A stretch of DNA of 64,000 nucleotides from Streptomyces sp. Z26 (GTDB lineage: Bacteria > Actinomycetota > Actinomycetes > Streptomycetales > Streptomycetaceae): contig NZ_RCHV01000002.1 of assembly GCF_003665095.1 (NCBI RefSeq), positions 1,187,501 through 1,251,500 of the forward strand, in the 5' to 3' direction. A program made the position numbers and the translations under genes. The notes beneath the pieces are model-generated. The model was not told where the DNA came from and searched no databases. It was given only the letters and a program-made list of their open reading frames with translations. Positions 46,333 through 56,298 of this stretch are shown here, in pieces. Numbering within the stretch: position 1 is the stretch's first letter; each line of letters starts with the position of its first letter.

Positions 46333-47082
46333 ATGCTCAGCACCCAGCACCTCGCCCGCATGTCCCGCACCGCCCGTTACTCGACCGCCGGTGCCGTCGC
46401 CGGTGTCGCCGCGCTCTCGCTCGCCGTCGTCCCCGGTTCCGCCGACGCGGGCCACGGCGGCCAGAACGCCGCCACGAAGGCCGACGCGATGCCCGTCGCG
46501 TTCACCGGGAAGATCGGGCACGAACGGTCCCGGGAGAGCGGGATCGCGCAGAAGGTCGACGCCGTCGAGCGGGCCGAGACCGCGGCCGCCGAGAAGAAGG
46601 CCGCCGCGGCGGAGCGGCGGGCCGAGGCGCGCGCCGAGGCCGCCGACAAGGCCGCGGACGCGCGGAAGGACCGCGCGTCGGACCGGTCCGCGAGCCGCTC
46701 GGCCGACCGCGGGAAGGTGAAGAAGGCCGCCGGGCCCGGCAAGTCCGCGAAGACCACCTACCCGGACAACCTCGACGGCTGGATACGCGAGGCCCGCGCC
46801 ATCCTGAAGCGCGAGGGCATCCCCGGCTCGTACGCGGGCATCCACCGCAACATCATCCGCGAGTCCGGCGGCGACCCGAACGCCGTCAACGACTGGGACA
46901 TCAACGCCCGCAACGGCGTCCCCTCCAAGGGCCTGCTCCAGGTGATCAAGCCCACGTTCGACGCGTACCACGTCGCGGGCACGCCGCACGACCTCACCGA
47001 CCCCGTCGCGAACATCGTCGCCGCGTGCAACTACGCGGCGGACCGCTACGGTTCGATGGACAACGTCGACTCGGCATACTGA
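46333..47082 (+). CDS. Secreted lytic transglycosylase-like protein
   Basis: 249 residues. A basic start and hydrophobic helix (about 12-32) ending at PGSADA-GHG form a secretion signal. A long Ala/Lys/Glu/Arg coiled stretch (about 70-140) spaces the C-terminal domain, which has the lysozyme-like fold marks: catalytic Glu in IIRESGGDPNA, then KGLLQVIKPTFDAY and the NIVAACNYAADRYGS end. This is the SLT arrangement that cuts glycan strands. It is 5 nt before the endonuclease-like gene, but that one seems to have its own start signal. Confidence 0.9.
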   Translation: MLSTQHLARMSRTARYSTAGAVAGVAALSLAVVPGSADAGHGGQNAATKADAMPVAFTGKIGHERSRESGIAQKVDAVERAETAAAEKKAAAAERRAEARAEAADKAADARKDRASDRSASRSADRGKVKKAAGPGKSAKTTYPDNLDGWIREARAILKREGIPGSYAGIHRNIIRESGGDPNAVNDWDINARNGVPSKGLLQVIKPTFDAYHVAGTPHDLTDPVANIVAACNYAADRYGSMDNVDSAY

Positions 47083-47087
47083 GCCGT

Positions 47088-47960
47088 GTGACGACTTCGC
47101 GAGAACGCAATCCTGTCGGCGGACATGTCCCGGTGGCCCGGGGCCTGGCCGCCGACGGCCTTTCCTACGCGCGGGAGATCGGGGCGGAGGCCGTGCAGGT
47201 GTTCGTCGCGAATCCGCGCGGCTGGGCGACGAATCCGGGCCGCGCGGCGCAGGACGAGGAATTCCGCGCGGGCTGCGCGGCCGACGGTATTCCGGCGTAC
47301 GTGCACGCGCCGTATCTGATCAATTTCGGTTCGCACACCGGGGCGACCGTACGCAATTCCGTTTCCTCGCTGCGCCATTCGCTCCGCCGCGGCCGGGAGA
47401 TCGGTGCCGCGGGCGTGGTCGTGCACACCGGTTCCGCGACCGGCGGCCGGTCCCGCGACGTCGCGCTGGCGCAGGTGCGCGAGGAGATGCTCCCGCTCCT
47501 GGACGAGCTGACGCACGACGACGACCCCTGGCTGCTGCTGGAGCCCACGGCCGGACAGGGTGCGTCGATCTGCTCCCGAGTCCCGGACCTGGGGCCCTAC
47601 TTCGAGGCGTTGGACCGGCATCCGCGGCTCGGCGTCTGCCTGGACACCTGCCATCTGCACGCGGCGGGCCACGACCTGGCGGCGCCCGGCGGCATGAAGG
47701 AGACGCTGGACACCCTGGAGGCGGTCGTCGGTCCCGGGCGGCTGAAGCTGATCCACGCGAACGACTCGAAGGACGTCGCGGGCGCGCACAAGGACCGGCA
47801 CGCGAACATCGGCGCGGGGCACGTCGGCGCCGAGCCGTTCGGCGAGTTGCTGTGCCATCCGGCGACCGCCGGGGTGCCGCTGGTGATCGAGACGCCGGGC
47901 GGTACGGCGGGCCACGCGGCGGACGTCGCGCGGCTGAAGGAGCTGCGCCCGTACGCGTAG
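47088..47960 (+). CDS. Endonuclease IV-like (AP endonuclease family 2) protein
   Basis: 290 residues, TIM barrel with zinc ligands. Seen are GHVPVARGLAADGLSYAREI, VQVFVANPRGW, YVHAPYLINFGS, VVHTGSATG, LLLEPTAGQGAS, GVCLDTCHLHAAGHD and the ANDSKDVAGAHKDRHANIG block, which together match deoxyribonuclease IV (Nfo), acting on abasic sites. GTG 47088 is chosen because CATACT lies 7 nt upstream (leaderless pattern) and no ribosome site exists. Confidence 0.93.
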   Translation: MTTSRERNPVGGHVPVARGLAADGLSYAREIGAEAVQVFVANPRGWATNPGRAAQDEEFRAGCAADGIPAYVHAPYLINFGSHTGATVRNSVSSLRHSLRRGREIGAAGVVVHTGSATGGRSRDVALAQVREEMLPLLDELTHDDDPWLLLEPTAGQGASICSRVPDLGPYFEALDRHPRLGVCLDTCHLHAAGHDLAAPGGMKETLDTLEAVVGPGRLKLIHANDSKDVAGAHKDRHANIGAGHVGAEPFGELLCHPATAGVPLVIETPGGTAGHAADVARLKELRPYA

Positions 47961-47987
47961 CCGCGTGCGGGTGGTCGGGCGCGGATG

Positions 47988-48611
47988 CTACCACTCGGGC
48001 CCGTCGCCGGGCTCCTCCTGGTACGAGTAGCGCTGCTCGCGCCAGGGGTCGCCGAGGTTGTGGTAGCCGCGCTCCTCCCAGAAGCCGCGCCGGTCCGCCG
48101 ACATGTACTCGACGCCGCGCACCCACTTCGGCCCCTTCCAGGCGTACAGGTGCGGCACCACGAGCCGTACGGGGAAGCCGTGCTCGGCGGTCAGCGGTTC
48201 ACCGTCGCGGTGGGTCGCGAAGAGCACGTCCGGCGCGGTGAAGTCGGACAGCCGGAGATTCGCGCTGAACCCGTACTCGGCCCAGACCATCACGTGCGTG
48301 GCGGTGGGCCCCGGCGGCGCCAGCTCCAGAATCGTACGGGTGCCCACTCCGCCCCATTCGGCGCCCAGCATGCTGAACTTGGTGACGCAGTGCAGATCCG
48401 CGACGGCCGTCTCGTACGGCAGCGCGGAGAACTCCTCGTGGGACCAACGGTGCTTGTCCGCGTCCGCGGTCACGCCGAACACCCTGAATTCCCAGCGCTC
48501 CGGCCGGAATTTCGGTACGGGGCCGTAGTGGGTGACCGGCCAGCCGCGTTGGAGGCGTTGTCCCGGCGGAAGCTGCGCATGCTCCGATTCGCGGCTTTCC
48601 GACTGACCCAT
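47988..48611 (-). CDS. Sulfite oxidase-like molybdopterin oxidoreductase
   Basis: 207 residues, one oxidoreductase molybdopterin-binding domain. It contains WPVTHYGPVPKF, the molybdenum-ligating Cys in DLHCVTKFS, and VRLVVPHLYAWKGPKWVRGVEY before the C terminus. It has no signal peptide, unlike MsrP/YedY, so it is probably cytosolic. Electron donor and substrate are unknown. It is divergent from bfr. Confidence 0.9.
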   Translation of the reverse strand: MGQSESRESEHAQLPPGQRLQRGWPVTHYGPVPKFRPERWEFRVFGVTADADKHRWSHEEFSALPYETAVADLHCVTKFSMLGAEWGGVGTRTILELAPPGPTATHVMVWAEYGFSANLRLSDFTAPDVLFATHRDGEPLTAEHGFPVRLVVPHLYAWKGPKWVRGVEYMSADRRGFWEERGYHNLGDPWREQRYSYQEEPGDGPEW

Positions 48612-48696
48612 ACCCCCATGGTGACAGACCGCCCCACGCCGCCCCGCGCACCCCCCGCCGGGAACCTACGGAATCCTTAAATGCGGGCAATTCGCG

Positions 48697-48721
48697 TAAG
48701 TTTGATAAGCCTGCACTTACT
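48697..48721. repeat. Inverted repeat upstream of bfr
   Basis: GTAAGT (48697-48702) and ACTTAC (48716-48721) form a 6-bp dyad with a 13-nt spacer, about 80 nt before bfr. A regulator site is possible; it does not match the iron box of bfd. Confidence 0.35.
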
Positions 48722-48796
48722 GGACCGACTCGCCGCCTCGGTGCGAGGATGCGCGCGCAACTCCTGTCGATTCACGTGTGGAAGGAGCCCGCTGAC

Positions 48797-49276
48797 ATGC
48801 AGGGCGACCCCGAGGTCATCGAATTCCTCAACGAGCAGCTGACCGCCGAGCTGACGGCGATCAACCAGTACTTCCTGCACGCCAAGATGCAGGAGAACTT
48901 CGGCTGGCCCAAGCTCGCCAAGTACACGCGTTCCGAGTCCATCGACGAGATGCGCCACGCGGAGACCCTGACGGACCGCATCCTCTTCCTCGAGGGACTG
49001 CCCAACTACCAGCGGCTGTTCCACGTCCGCGTCGGGCAGACGGTCACCGAGATGTTCCAGGCGGACCGCCAGATCGAGGTCGAGGCGATCGACCGGCTGC
49101 GCCGCGGCGCCGAGATCATGCGCACCAAGGGCGACATCACCTCGGCCAACATCTTCGAGGACATCCTCAAGGACGAGGAGCACCACATCGACTACCTGGA
49201 CACGCAGTTGGAGCTGATCGAGAAGCTGGGCGAGCCCCTCTACATCGCGCAGCTGATCGAGCAGCCGGAGGGCTGA
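48797..49276 (+). CDS. bfr: Bacterioferritin
   Basis: Stores iron in a 24-mer shell with haem at dimer interfaces. 159 residues. Ferroxidase residues are Glu18 (ELTAINQYFLHA), Glu51 and His54 (SIDEMRHAE), Glu94, Glu127 and His130 (DEEHHIDYLD); Met52 is the haem ligand. ATG 48797 follows GGAAGGAG; the 16-codon upstream extension is not conserved. The convergent gene at 49350 codes for its ferredoxin partner. Confidence 0.97.
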   Translation: MQGDPEVIEFLNEQLTAELTAINQYFLHAKMQENFGWPKLAKYTRSESIDEMRHAETLTDRILFLEGLPNYQRLFHVRVGQTVTEMFQADRQIEVEAIDRLRRGAEIMRTKGDITSANIFEDILKDEEHHIDYLDTQLELIEKLGEPLYIAQLIEQPEG

Positions 49277-49349
49277 CCCGACCCGCGCGGCCGACGCGGC
49301 CGTACGGGCGCGGTGCACGGGCGGCGCGCGCCCGTACGCCGGAGGGCGC

Positions 49350-49649
49350 TCAGGCGGCGACGGCGGGCCGTACGGTCGCGGGCGCCGCGGCCGGGGCCGG
49401 ACCCACCGAGGTGGGCACGGGCGCGGGTGCGGTCTGGGGCTCGGCGGTCCGGCCGCCGAGGGCCTGGTCGAGTCCCGTGCGGCGCGGGCAGCCGCCCCGC
49501 CCGAGGATGCCCTGGATGCGGCGGACGCACGAGCCGCAGTCGGTGCCGGCCTTGCTGGCCGAGGCGACCTGGCGCGGGGTGCAGGCGCCCGCCTCCGCGT
49601 GCGCGCGGATCTGCTCCTCGGTGACGCCGAAGCACGAGCAGACGAACAC
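49350..49649 (-). CDS. bfd: Bacterioferritin-associated ferredoxin (Bfd-like)
   Basis: Small [2Fe-2S] protein that reduces bacterioferritin to free iron. Cluster cysteines are 4, 6, 38 and 41 (VFVCSCFGVTEEQI and GTDCGSCVRR). The remaining 99-residue chain ends in a Pro/Ala/Thr-rich tail (about 64-99), longer than in classical Bfd. GTG 49649 has GGAGG at 7-nt spacing. An iron box overlaps its promoter, so it should be switched on when iron is low. Confidence 0.93.
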   Translation of the reverse strand: MFVCSCFGVTEEQIRAHAEAGACTPRQVASASKAGTDCGSCVRRIQGILGRGGCPRRTGLDQALGGRTAEPQTAPAPVPTSVGPAPAAAPATVRPAVAA

Positions 49650-49694
49650 GCGGCCACCTCCGGCACGGCGCGGCTCCCCGGGAGCCCTGGACAG

Positions 49695-49713
49695 TGAGGT
49701 CAGCCTAACCTTA
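49695..49713 (-). promoter_or_regulatory. DmdR/DtxR-type iron box in the bfd promoter
   Basis: On the minus strand the 19-mer reads TAAGGTTAGGCTGACCTCA, matching 16 of 19 positions of the iron-box consensus TTAGGTTAGGCTCACCTAA. The embedded TAGGCT can serve as -10, so iron-loaded repressor would block bfd. Confidence 0.85.
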
Positions 49714-49740
49714 CCCGTCCGGTGCCGTCCACCAAACGCC

Positions 49741-49781
49741 CGTGGGGCCCGGGTCACACCACAGGTGACCCGGGCCCCACG
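49741..49781 (-). terminator. Terminator behind the DAHP synthase gene
   Basis: 49741-49757 pairs perfectly with 49765-49781 (17 bp, 7-nt loop). It lies 44 nt after the stop of the minus-strand DAHP synthase gene. Confidence 0.8.
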
Positions 49782-49825
49782 TGCCCGTACGACGTCGCGC
49801 GAGGCGGGAGCGGCCCCCGCCGCGC

Positions 49826-51187
<1,362 letters not shown>

Positions 51188-51306
51188 CGTGCTCCCGGGC
51201 CCCGCGATGACCCCCGACCGCTGATTGAGACGTACGCGGCACCGCGTACGCCCCCCGCGCCCCGGGTCACCGCGCGTAGCGTCCACGCGCGGTGACGGGG
51301 CGGTGT

Positions 51307-53133
51307 TCAGCGGGTGCCGTACAGCGACTCGATCTCTTCCGCGAAGTCCTTCACGACGACGTTCCGCTTCAGCTTCAGCGACGGCGTGAGATGCCCGGTC
51401 TCCTCGGTGAACTGGGCGGCCAGCACGCGGAACTCCCGTACGGACTCCGCCTTGGACACCGCCGCGTTCCCGTGGTCGACCGCCCGCTGCAACTCCGCGC
51501 GCAGCTCCGGGTCGGCCAGCAGCTGCGGGTGCGTGAGGCCGTCCTTGCCGTGTTCGCCCGCCCAGCGCGGCAGGAACTCCTCGTCGACCGTGAGCAGCGC
51601 CCCGACGAACGGCCTGCCGTCGCCGACGACGATGCACTCCGCGACGAGGGCGTGCGCGCGGATGCGGTCCTCGATGACGGCCGGGGCGACGTTCTTGCCG
51701 CCCGCCGTCACCAGGATCTCCTTCTTGCGGCCGGTGATCGTCAGATAGCCGTCCGCGTCCAGGGAGCCGAGGTCGCCGGTGTGGAACCAGCCGTCCGCGA
51801 GGGCGTCGTCGGTGGCCCGCTCGTTGTTCCAGTAGCCCGCGAAGAGGTGCTCGCCGTGCAGCATCACCTCGCCGTCGTCCGCGATGCGCAGCACGGAGCC
51901 CGGCAGCGGCTGCCCGACGGTGCCGATCTTCTGCCGGTCGAACGGGTTGAACGCGGTGGCCGCGCACGACTCGGTGAGCCCGTACCCCTCCAGGACGGTG
52001 AAGCCGATGCCGCGGTAGAAGTGGCCCAGCCGCTCCCCCAGCGGGGCGCCGCCGGAGATGGCGTGCGCGGCGCGGCCGCCGAGGACGGCGCGCAGCTTCC
52101 CGTAGACGAGGCGGTCGAAGACCCGGTGCCGGAGGCGGAGCGCGAGGCCGGGGCCCTGCGGGGTGTCGAGGGCGCGGCTGTACGCGATGGCGGTGTCCGC
52201 CGCCTTGTCGAAGACGCCGCCCTTGCCGCCCGCCTGGGCCTGCGCCCGCGCGGAGTTGTAGACCTTCTCGAAGACGCGGGGGACGCCGAGGACCATCGTC
52301 GGGCGGAACGAGGAGAGTTCGTCCGTGAGCGTCTTGATGTCGGAGACGTGGCCGAGCCTGATCGGCGCCATCACCGCGGCGACCTGGACGAGTCGGCCGA
52401 AGACGTGCGCGATCGGCAGGAAGAGGAGGACGGACGACTCCCCGGTGCGGAACAGCGGGCCGAGGCGTTCCACGACGTTCCCGCACTCCGCGAAGAAGCT
52501 GCGGTGGGTGAGGACGCAGCCCTTGGGGCGGCCGGTGGTGCCGGAGGTGTAGACGATGGTGGCGGGCGAGTCGGCGCGGGGCGCGGAGCTGCGCTCCTCG
52601 ACCGTCTCCGCGGTGATCTCCGCGCCCGCGGCGGTCAGTTCGGCCACGGCGCCCGCGCCGTCGGGGGCCGGGTCCCCGGGGGACGGCTCGATGCGCCACA
52701 CGTGGGCGAGCGCGGGCAGCCCCTCCCGTACGCCGTCCACCGCCTTGCCGTGCGCCTCCGTCTCGACGACGGCGGCGACGGCGCCCGAGTCCCCGAGGAT
52801 CCAGGCGATCTGCTCCGGCGAGCTGGTCTCGTACACGGGCACCGTGACGGCGCCCGCGCTCCAGATGGCGAAGTCGAGGAGCGTCCACTCGTAGCGGGTA
52901 CGGGACATCAGCGCGACCCGGTCCCCCACCGCCACCCCCGACGCGATCAGGCCGCGCGCCACCGCGTGCACCTCGGCCAGGAAACCGGCCGCGGTCACGT
53001 CCTCCCAGGCGCCGTCGCGCTTGCGGGCGATGACGGGGACGTCGGCGTGCTGTACGGCGTTGCGGCGGATGAGGTCGGTGAGGTTTCCGTCCACGGGCAC
53101 CTCGTAGAGGGCCGGTAGGCTGAACTCGCGCAA
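51307..53133 (-). CDS. Long-chain fatty acyl-CoA synthetase
   Basis: Activates fatty acids to acyl-CoA with ATP. 608 residues, AMP-binding fold: P-loop-like YTSGTTGRPKGCVLTH, LFLPIAHVFGRLVQ, the GYGLTESCAATAF motif, GWFHTGDLGSLDADGYLTIT and the C-terminal Lys region SLKLKRNVV. The start is TTG 53133 (LREFSLPALYEV), with GAGGAG 6-nt upstream. A small TTACC-N4-GGTAA dyad lies 100 nt upstream at 53234-53247. Confidence 0.93.
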   Translation of the reverse strand: MREFSLPALYEVPVDGNLTDLIRRNAVQHADVPVIARKRDGAWEDVTAAGFLAEVHAVARGLIASGVAVGDRVALMSRTRYEWTLLDFAIWSAGAVTVPVYETSSPEQIAWILGDSGAVAAVVETEAHGKAVDGVREGLPALAHVWRIEPSPGDPAPDGAGAVAELTAAGAEITAETVEERSSAPRADSPATIVYTSGTTGRPKGCVLTHRSFFAECGNVVERLGPLFRTGESSVLLFLPIAHVFGRLVQVAAVMAPIRLGHVSDIKTLTDELSSFRPTMVLGVPRVFEKVYNSARAQAQAGGKGGVFDKAADTAIAYSRALDTPQGPGLALRLRHRVFDRLVYGKLRAVLGGRAAHAISGGAPLGERLGHFYRGIGFTVLEGYGLTESCAATAFNPFDRQKIGTVGQPLPGSVLRIADDGEVMLHGEHLFAGYWNNERATDDALADGWFHTGDLGSLDADGYLTITGRKKEILVTAGGKNVAPAVIEDRIRAHALVAECIVVGDGRPFVGALLTVDEEFLPRWAGEHGKDGLTHPQLLADPELRAELQRAVDHGNAAVSKAESVREFRVLAAQFTEETGHLTPSLKLKRNVVVKDFAEEIESLYGTR

Positions 53134-53394
53134 CTGCTGCTCCTCGTCGGCACCGGGCGGGGACCTCGCGGGGCGGCCTCCGTGGATTCGGGCCCGGGGT
53201 CGGCGGGACCCCGGCGGAATGACGGCCCGGACGTTACCCACTGGTAAAGCCGGCGGGATAGAGGCGGCGGCGAGATTGTTCGCTCCGTCACACGTGCCCG
53301 GACGCGCCTGCTGAGAGGTTAGTGCACGCGTCGATCGGCCGGTAATCGCCGCAGGTGGACATCGTGTGAGCGGACGGCGCCACCCGGCGATGTC

Positions 53395-53400
53395 TAAGGT
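53395..53400 (+). promoter_or_regulatory. Leaderless -10 element of the metallophosphoesterase gene
   Basis: TAAGGT, 6 nt before ATG 53407, no ribosome site. Confidence 0.5.
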
Positions 53401-53406
53401 GAGCCC

Positions 53407-54168
53407 ATGCGGGTGCATGTGGTGAGCGACGTACACGGCAACAGCGATGACCTCGCCAGGGCGGGTGACGGCGCGGACGCCCTGGTGTGCCTCGGCGACC
53501 TGCTGCTGTTCCTCGACTACGCCGACCACTCGCGCGGCATCTTCCCCGACCTGTTCGGCGTGGAGAACGCGGACCGCATCGTCGCGCTGCGCACCGCCCG
53601 CCGCTTCACCGAGGCCCGCGAGCTGTCCCGTCGGCTGTGGGCGGGGCTGGACCGGGACGCGACCATGGAGGCGGCCGTCCGCAGGCAGTACGCGGAGCTG
53701 TTCGCCGCCTTCCCCGTCCCGACGTACGCGACGTACGGGAACGTGGACATGCCGCCGCTCTGGCGGGAGTACGCGCGGGAGGGCACGACCGTGCTGGACG
53801 GCGAGGCCGTCGACATAGGCGGGCTCCGCTTCGGCTTCGTCGGCGGCGGGCTGCCCAGCCCGATGCGCACCCCGTACGAGGTGGACGAGGAGACGTACGC
53901 CGCGAAGATCGCCGCCCTCGGCGAGGTCGACGTGCTGTGCTCGCACATCCCGCCGGAGGTCCCGGAGCTGTGCTACGACACCGTCGCCCGCCGCTTCGAA
54001 CGCGGCAGCACGGCGCTGCTGGAGGCGGTCCGGGCCGTACGGCCGCGCTACCACTTCTTCGGCCACGTCCACCAGCCGCTGTCCCGGCGCATGCGCATCG
54101 GCCGCACGGAGTGCGTGAACGTGGGGCACTTCAACGCCACGGGCACGCCCTGGGTGTTGGAGTGGTGA
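53407..54168 (+). CDS. Metallophosphoesterase
   Basis: 253 residues of the calcineurin-like fold. Metal-binding motifs are in order: VSDVHGN (residues 6-12), CLGDLLLF, YGNVDMP (GNxD-like), CSHIPP and FGHVHQP. Closing residues NVGHFNATGTPWVLEW support a short cytosolic enzyme. Substrate unknown. It is divergent from fadD and 130 nt before the SRPBCC gene. Confidence 0.9.
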   Translation: MRVHVVSDVHGNSDDLARAGDGADALVCLGDLLLFLDYADHSRGIFPDLFGVENADRIVALRTARRFTEARELSRRLWAGLDRDATMEAAVRRQYAELFAAFPVPTYATYGNVDMPPLWREYAREGTTVLDGEAVDIGGLRFGFVGGGLPSPMRTPYEVDEETYAAKIAALGEVDVLCSHIPPEVPELCYDTVARRFERGSTALLEAVRAVRPRYHFFGHVHQPLSRRMRIGRTECVNVGHFNATGTPWVLEW

Positions 54169-54298
54169 CCCCGCCCGGGGAGCACGGCGGACCGGCCCGG
54201 GGCGGCCCCGTACGGCGGGTGACGGGCCCGCCGGGGCCGCGCGGTAGCCTTCCAGCGCAGACGCAGCAGCGGCACGGGCAAGCGGAGGAGCCACAGCG

Positions 54299-54787
54299 AT
54301 GGCGGAACACACCAGCTCCAGTATCACCATCGACGCGGCACCCGCCGAAGTGATGGGCGTGATCTCGGACTTCGGCCGCTACCCCGAGTGGACCGGCGAG
54401 GTCAAGGAGGCCGAGGTGCTGTCGACCGGCGCCGACGGCCGCGCCGAGGAGGTCCGGCTGCTGCTGGACGCCGGGGCCATCAAGGACGAGCACACGCTCG
54501 CGTACGAGTGGACCGGGGCGCACGAGGTCAGCTGGTCGCTGGTCACCTCGCAGATGCTGCGCGCCCTCGACGGCTCGTACGCGCTGGCGCCGCTGGACGG
54601 CGGGGCGCGCACGGAGGTCACGTACCGGCTGACCGTGGACGTCAAGATCCCCATGCTGGGGATGATCAAGCGCAAGGCGGAGAAGGTCATCATCGACCGC
54701 GCGCTGGACGGGCTGAAGAAGCGCGTCGAGTCGGGCGACGCCGCCGGGGGCGGCGCGGCGGACGCGCCGAAAGACGGCCGTTCCTGA
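54299..54787 (+). CDS. SRPBCC-family (polyketide cyclase/START-like) protein
   Basis: 162 residues. SSITIDAAPAEVMGVISDFG and YPEWTGEVKEAEVL are the N-terminal strand-helix of the SRPBCC fold; the LLLDAGAIKDEHTLAYEWTG and VTYRLTVDVKIPMLGMIKRK segments complete the hydrophobic cup. A Gly/Ala tail (about 145-162) follows. The start has GGAGG upstream. It lies 46 nt before the ArsA-like gene, with which it probably forms an operon. Confidence 0.9.
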   Translation: MAEHTSSSITIDAAPAEVMGVISDFGRYPEWTGEVKEAEVLSTGADGRAEEVRLLLDAGAIKDEHTLAYEWTGAHEVSWSLVTSQMLRALDGSYALAPLDGGARTEVTYRLTVDVKIPMLGMIKRKAEKVIIDRALDGLKKRVESGDAAGGGAADAPKDGRS

Positions 54788-54833
54788 GACGGCCGCCCCC
54801 GGGACGCCGGACGGCGCGGAGCAGGCGGCGCAC

Positions 54834-56207
54834 GTGCCGGGGCCCGTCGCGGACCGCGAGCCCCTCGCGCACCCGGCGCCCGCGCCCGGCGCCGGTACGG
54901 TGCTCGTCACCGGCGCGGGCGGCGCGGGCCGTACGACCGTCGCGGCGGCGACCGCGCTGGCCGCGGCCCGGGACGGCGCGCGGACGCTGCTGCTGACCAC
55001 CGCGGACCACGGCGTGCTGGAGGCCGTGCTCGACGCGGCGCCGGGCACGGCGTACGGCGCGCGGCCCGTCGCCGTCACGGCGGCGCCGGGGCTGTGGGCC
55101 GCGCGCGCGGACACCGACGGTGACTTCCGCGAGCGCGCGGCGGCCGTCCAGCGGCACGGCCGCGCCGTGCTCGAACTCGCGGGCGCCGAGCCCCTGTCGG
55201 CCGACGAACTCACCCCGCTGCCCGGCGCCGACACCTTCGCCCTCCTGCACGCCCTGCGCGCCGCGCACTCCCCCGGCGACTCCCCCGCCTGGGACGTCGT
55301 CGTCGTGGACCTGCCACCCGCCCCGCGGGCGCTCGCCGCGCTCGCCCTCCCCGGACAGCTGCGCCGCTACCTGCGCCGCCTGCTGCCGCCGGAGAAACGG
55401 GCCGCGCGGGCACTGCGCCCGGTCCTCGCGCAGCTCGCCGGGGTGCCGATGCCCGCGGAGTGGCTGTACGGCGCCGCCGCCCGCGTGGAACGCGAACTCG
55501 CCGCCGTGCAGCGCGTGGTGGACGCCCCCGGCACCTCCGTACGGCTCGTCGCCGAGCCCACCGGGGAGCTGGCCGCGCGGGCGCTGCGCACCGTACGGGG
55601 CGGGGTGGCGCTGTACGGGCTGCGGGTCGACGCGGTCGTCGCGAACCGCGTACTGCCGGCGGGGGCCGAGGCGGAGGCGGGGCCCGAGGCCGGGCGGGGA
55701 GCCGGGCCGGGCGCGTGGGCGGCGGCGTACGGCGCGCGGCAGCGGGCCGCGCTGGCGGAGCTGCGCGCGGCGGCCGGCGGCGCCCCCGTGACCGAACTCC
55801 CGCACCTGGGGCGGGAACCGCGCGGCCCGCGCGACCTGGCGGAACTACCGGTGCCCGCGCCCACGGGCGTACCGGACGACGGGTCGGCGGGCGCGCGCCC
55901 CGGAGACCCGGTGCTCGGCTCGGTCGAGGACCGGCTCGCCGCGGAGGGCCTGCTGTACTGGCGGCTGCCGCTGCCGGGCGCGGAGCGGGACGCGGTGGGG
56001 CTCGTACGGCACGGGGACGAACTGGCCGTCACGGTCGGCCCGTACGCCCGCAGGCTGCCGCTCCCCCCGGCGCTCCGCCGGTGCCGGGTCACCGGGGCGG
56101 CGCTGGCGGACGGCGAGCTGCGCGTGCGGTGCGCGCCGGACGCGCGGCTGTGGCCGCGGGGGGACAGCGGCGCGAGCGACGGCGACGGGCCGGACGGCGC
56201 GGGCTGA
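54834..56207 (+). CDS. ArsA/Get3-like ATPase with altered P-loop
   Basis: 457 residues. The deviant Walker A motif of this family (KGGVGKT) reads GAGGAGRTT at 27-35: both Lys are replaced, the essential one by Arg33. Further marks are the TVAAATALAAARDGARTLLL helix, the VVVVDLPP switch (Walker B) and the C-terminal ArsA-HSP20-like part with GDELAVTVGPYARRLPLPP. No arsenic genes are near. With altered lysine, ATP use is uncertain; the family is common next to the SRPBCC and DUF5304 genes. GTG 54834 start. Confidence 0.85.
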   Translation: MPGPVADREPLAHPAPAPGAGTVLVTGAGGAGRTTVAAATALAAARDGARTLLLTTADHGVLEAVLDAAPGTAYGARPVAVTAAPGLWAARADTDGDFRERAAAVQRHGRAVLELAGAEPLSADELTPLPGADTFALLHALRAAHSPGDSPAWDVVVVDLPPAPRALAALALPGQLRRYLRRLLPPEKRAARALRPVLAQLAGVPMPAEWLYGAAARVERELAAVQRVVDAPGTSVRLVAEPTGELAARALRTVRGGVALYGLRVDAVVANRVLPAGAEAEAGPEAGRGAGPGAWAAAYGARQRAALAELRAAAGGAPVTELPHLGREPRGPRDLAELPVPAPTGVPDDGSAGARPGDPVLGSVEDRLAAEGLLYWRLPLPGAERDAVGLVRHGDELAVTVGPYARRLPLPPALRRCRVTGAALADGELRVRCAPDARLWPRGDSGASDGDGPDGAG

Positions 56208-56298
56208 GCGCGCGCACGGTCCACGGGGTGGGGCTGTTCGGGTACCGTCGGGAGACACCCCTGTCTCCGTACGACCGTGCCGCCCCGTAGGAGCCGTC

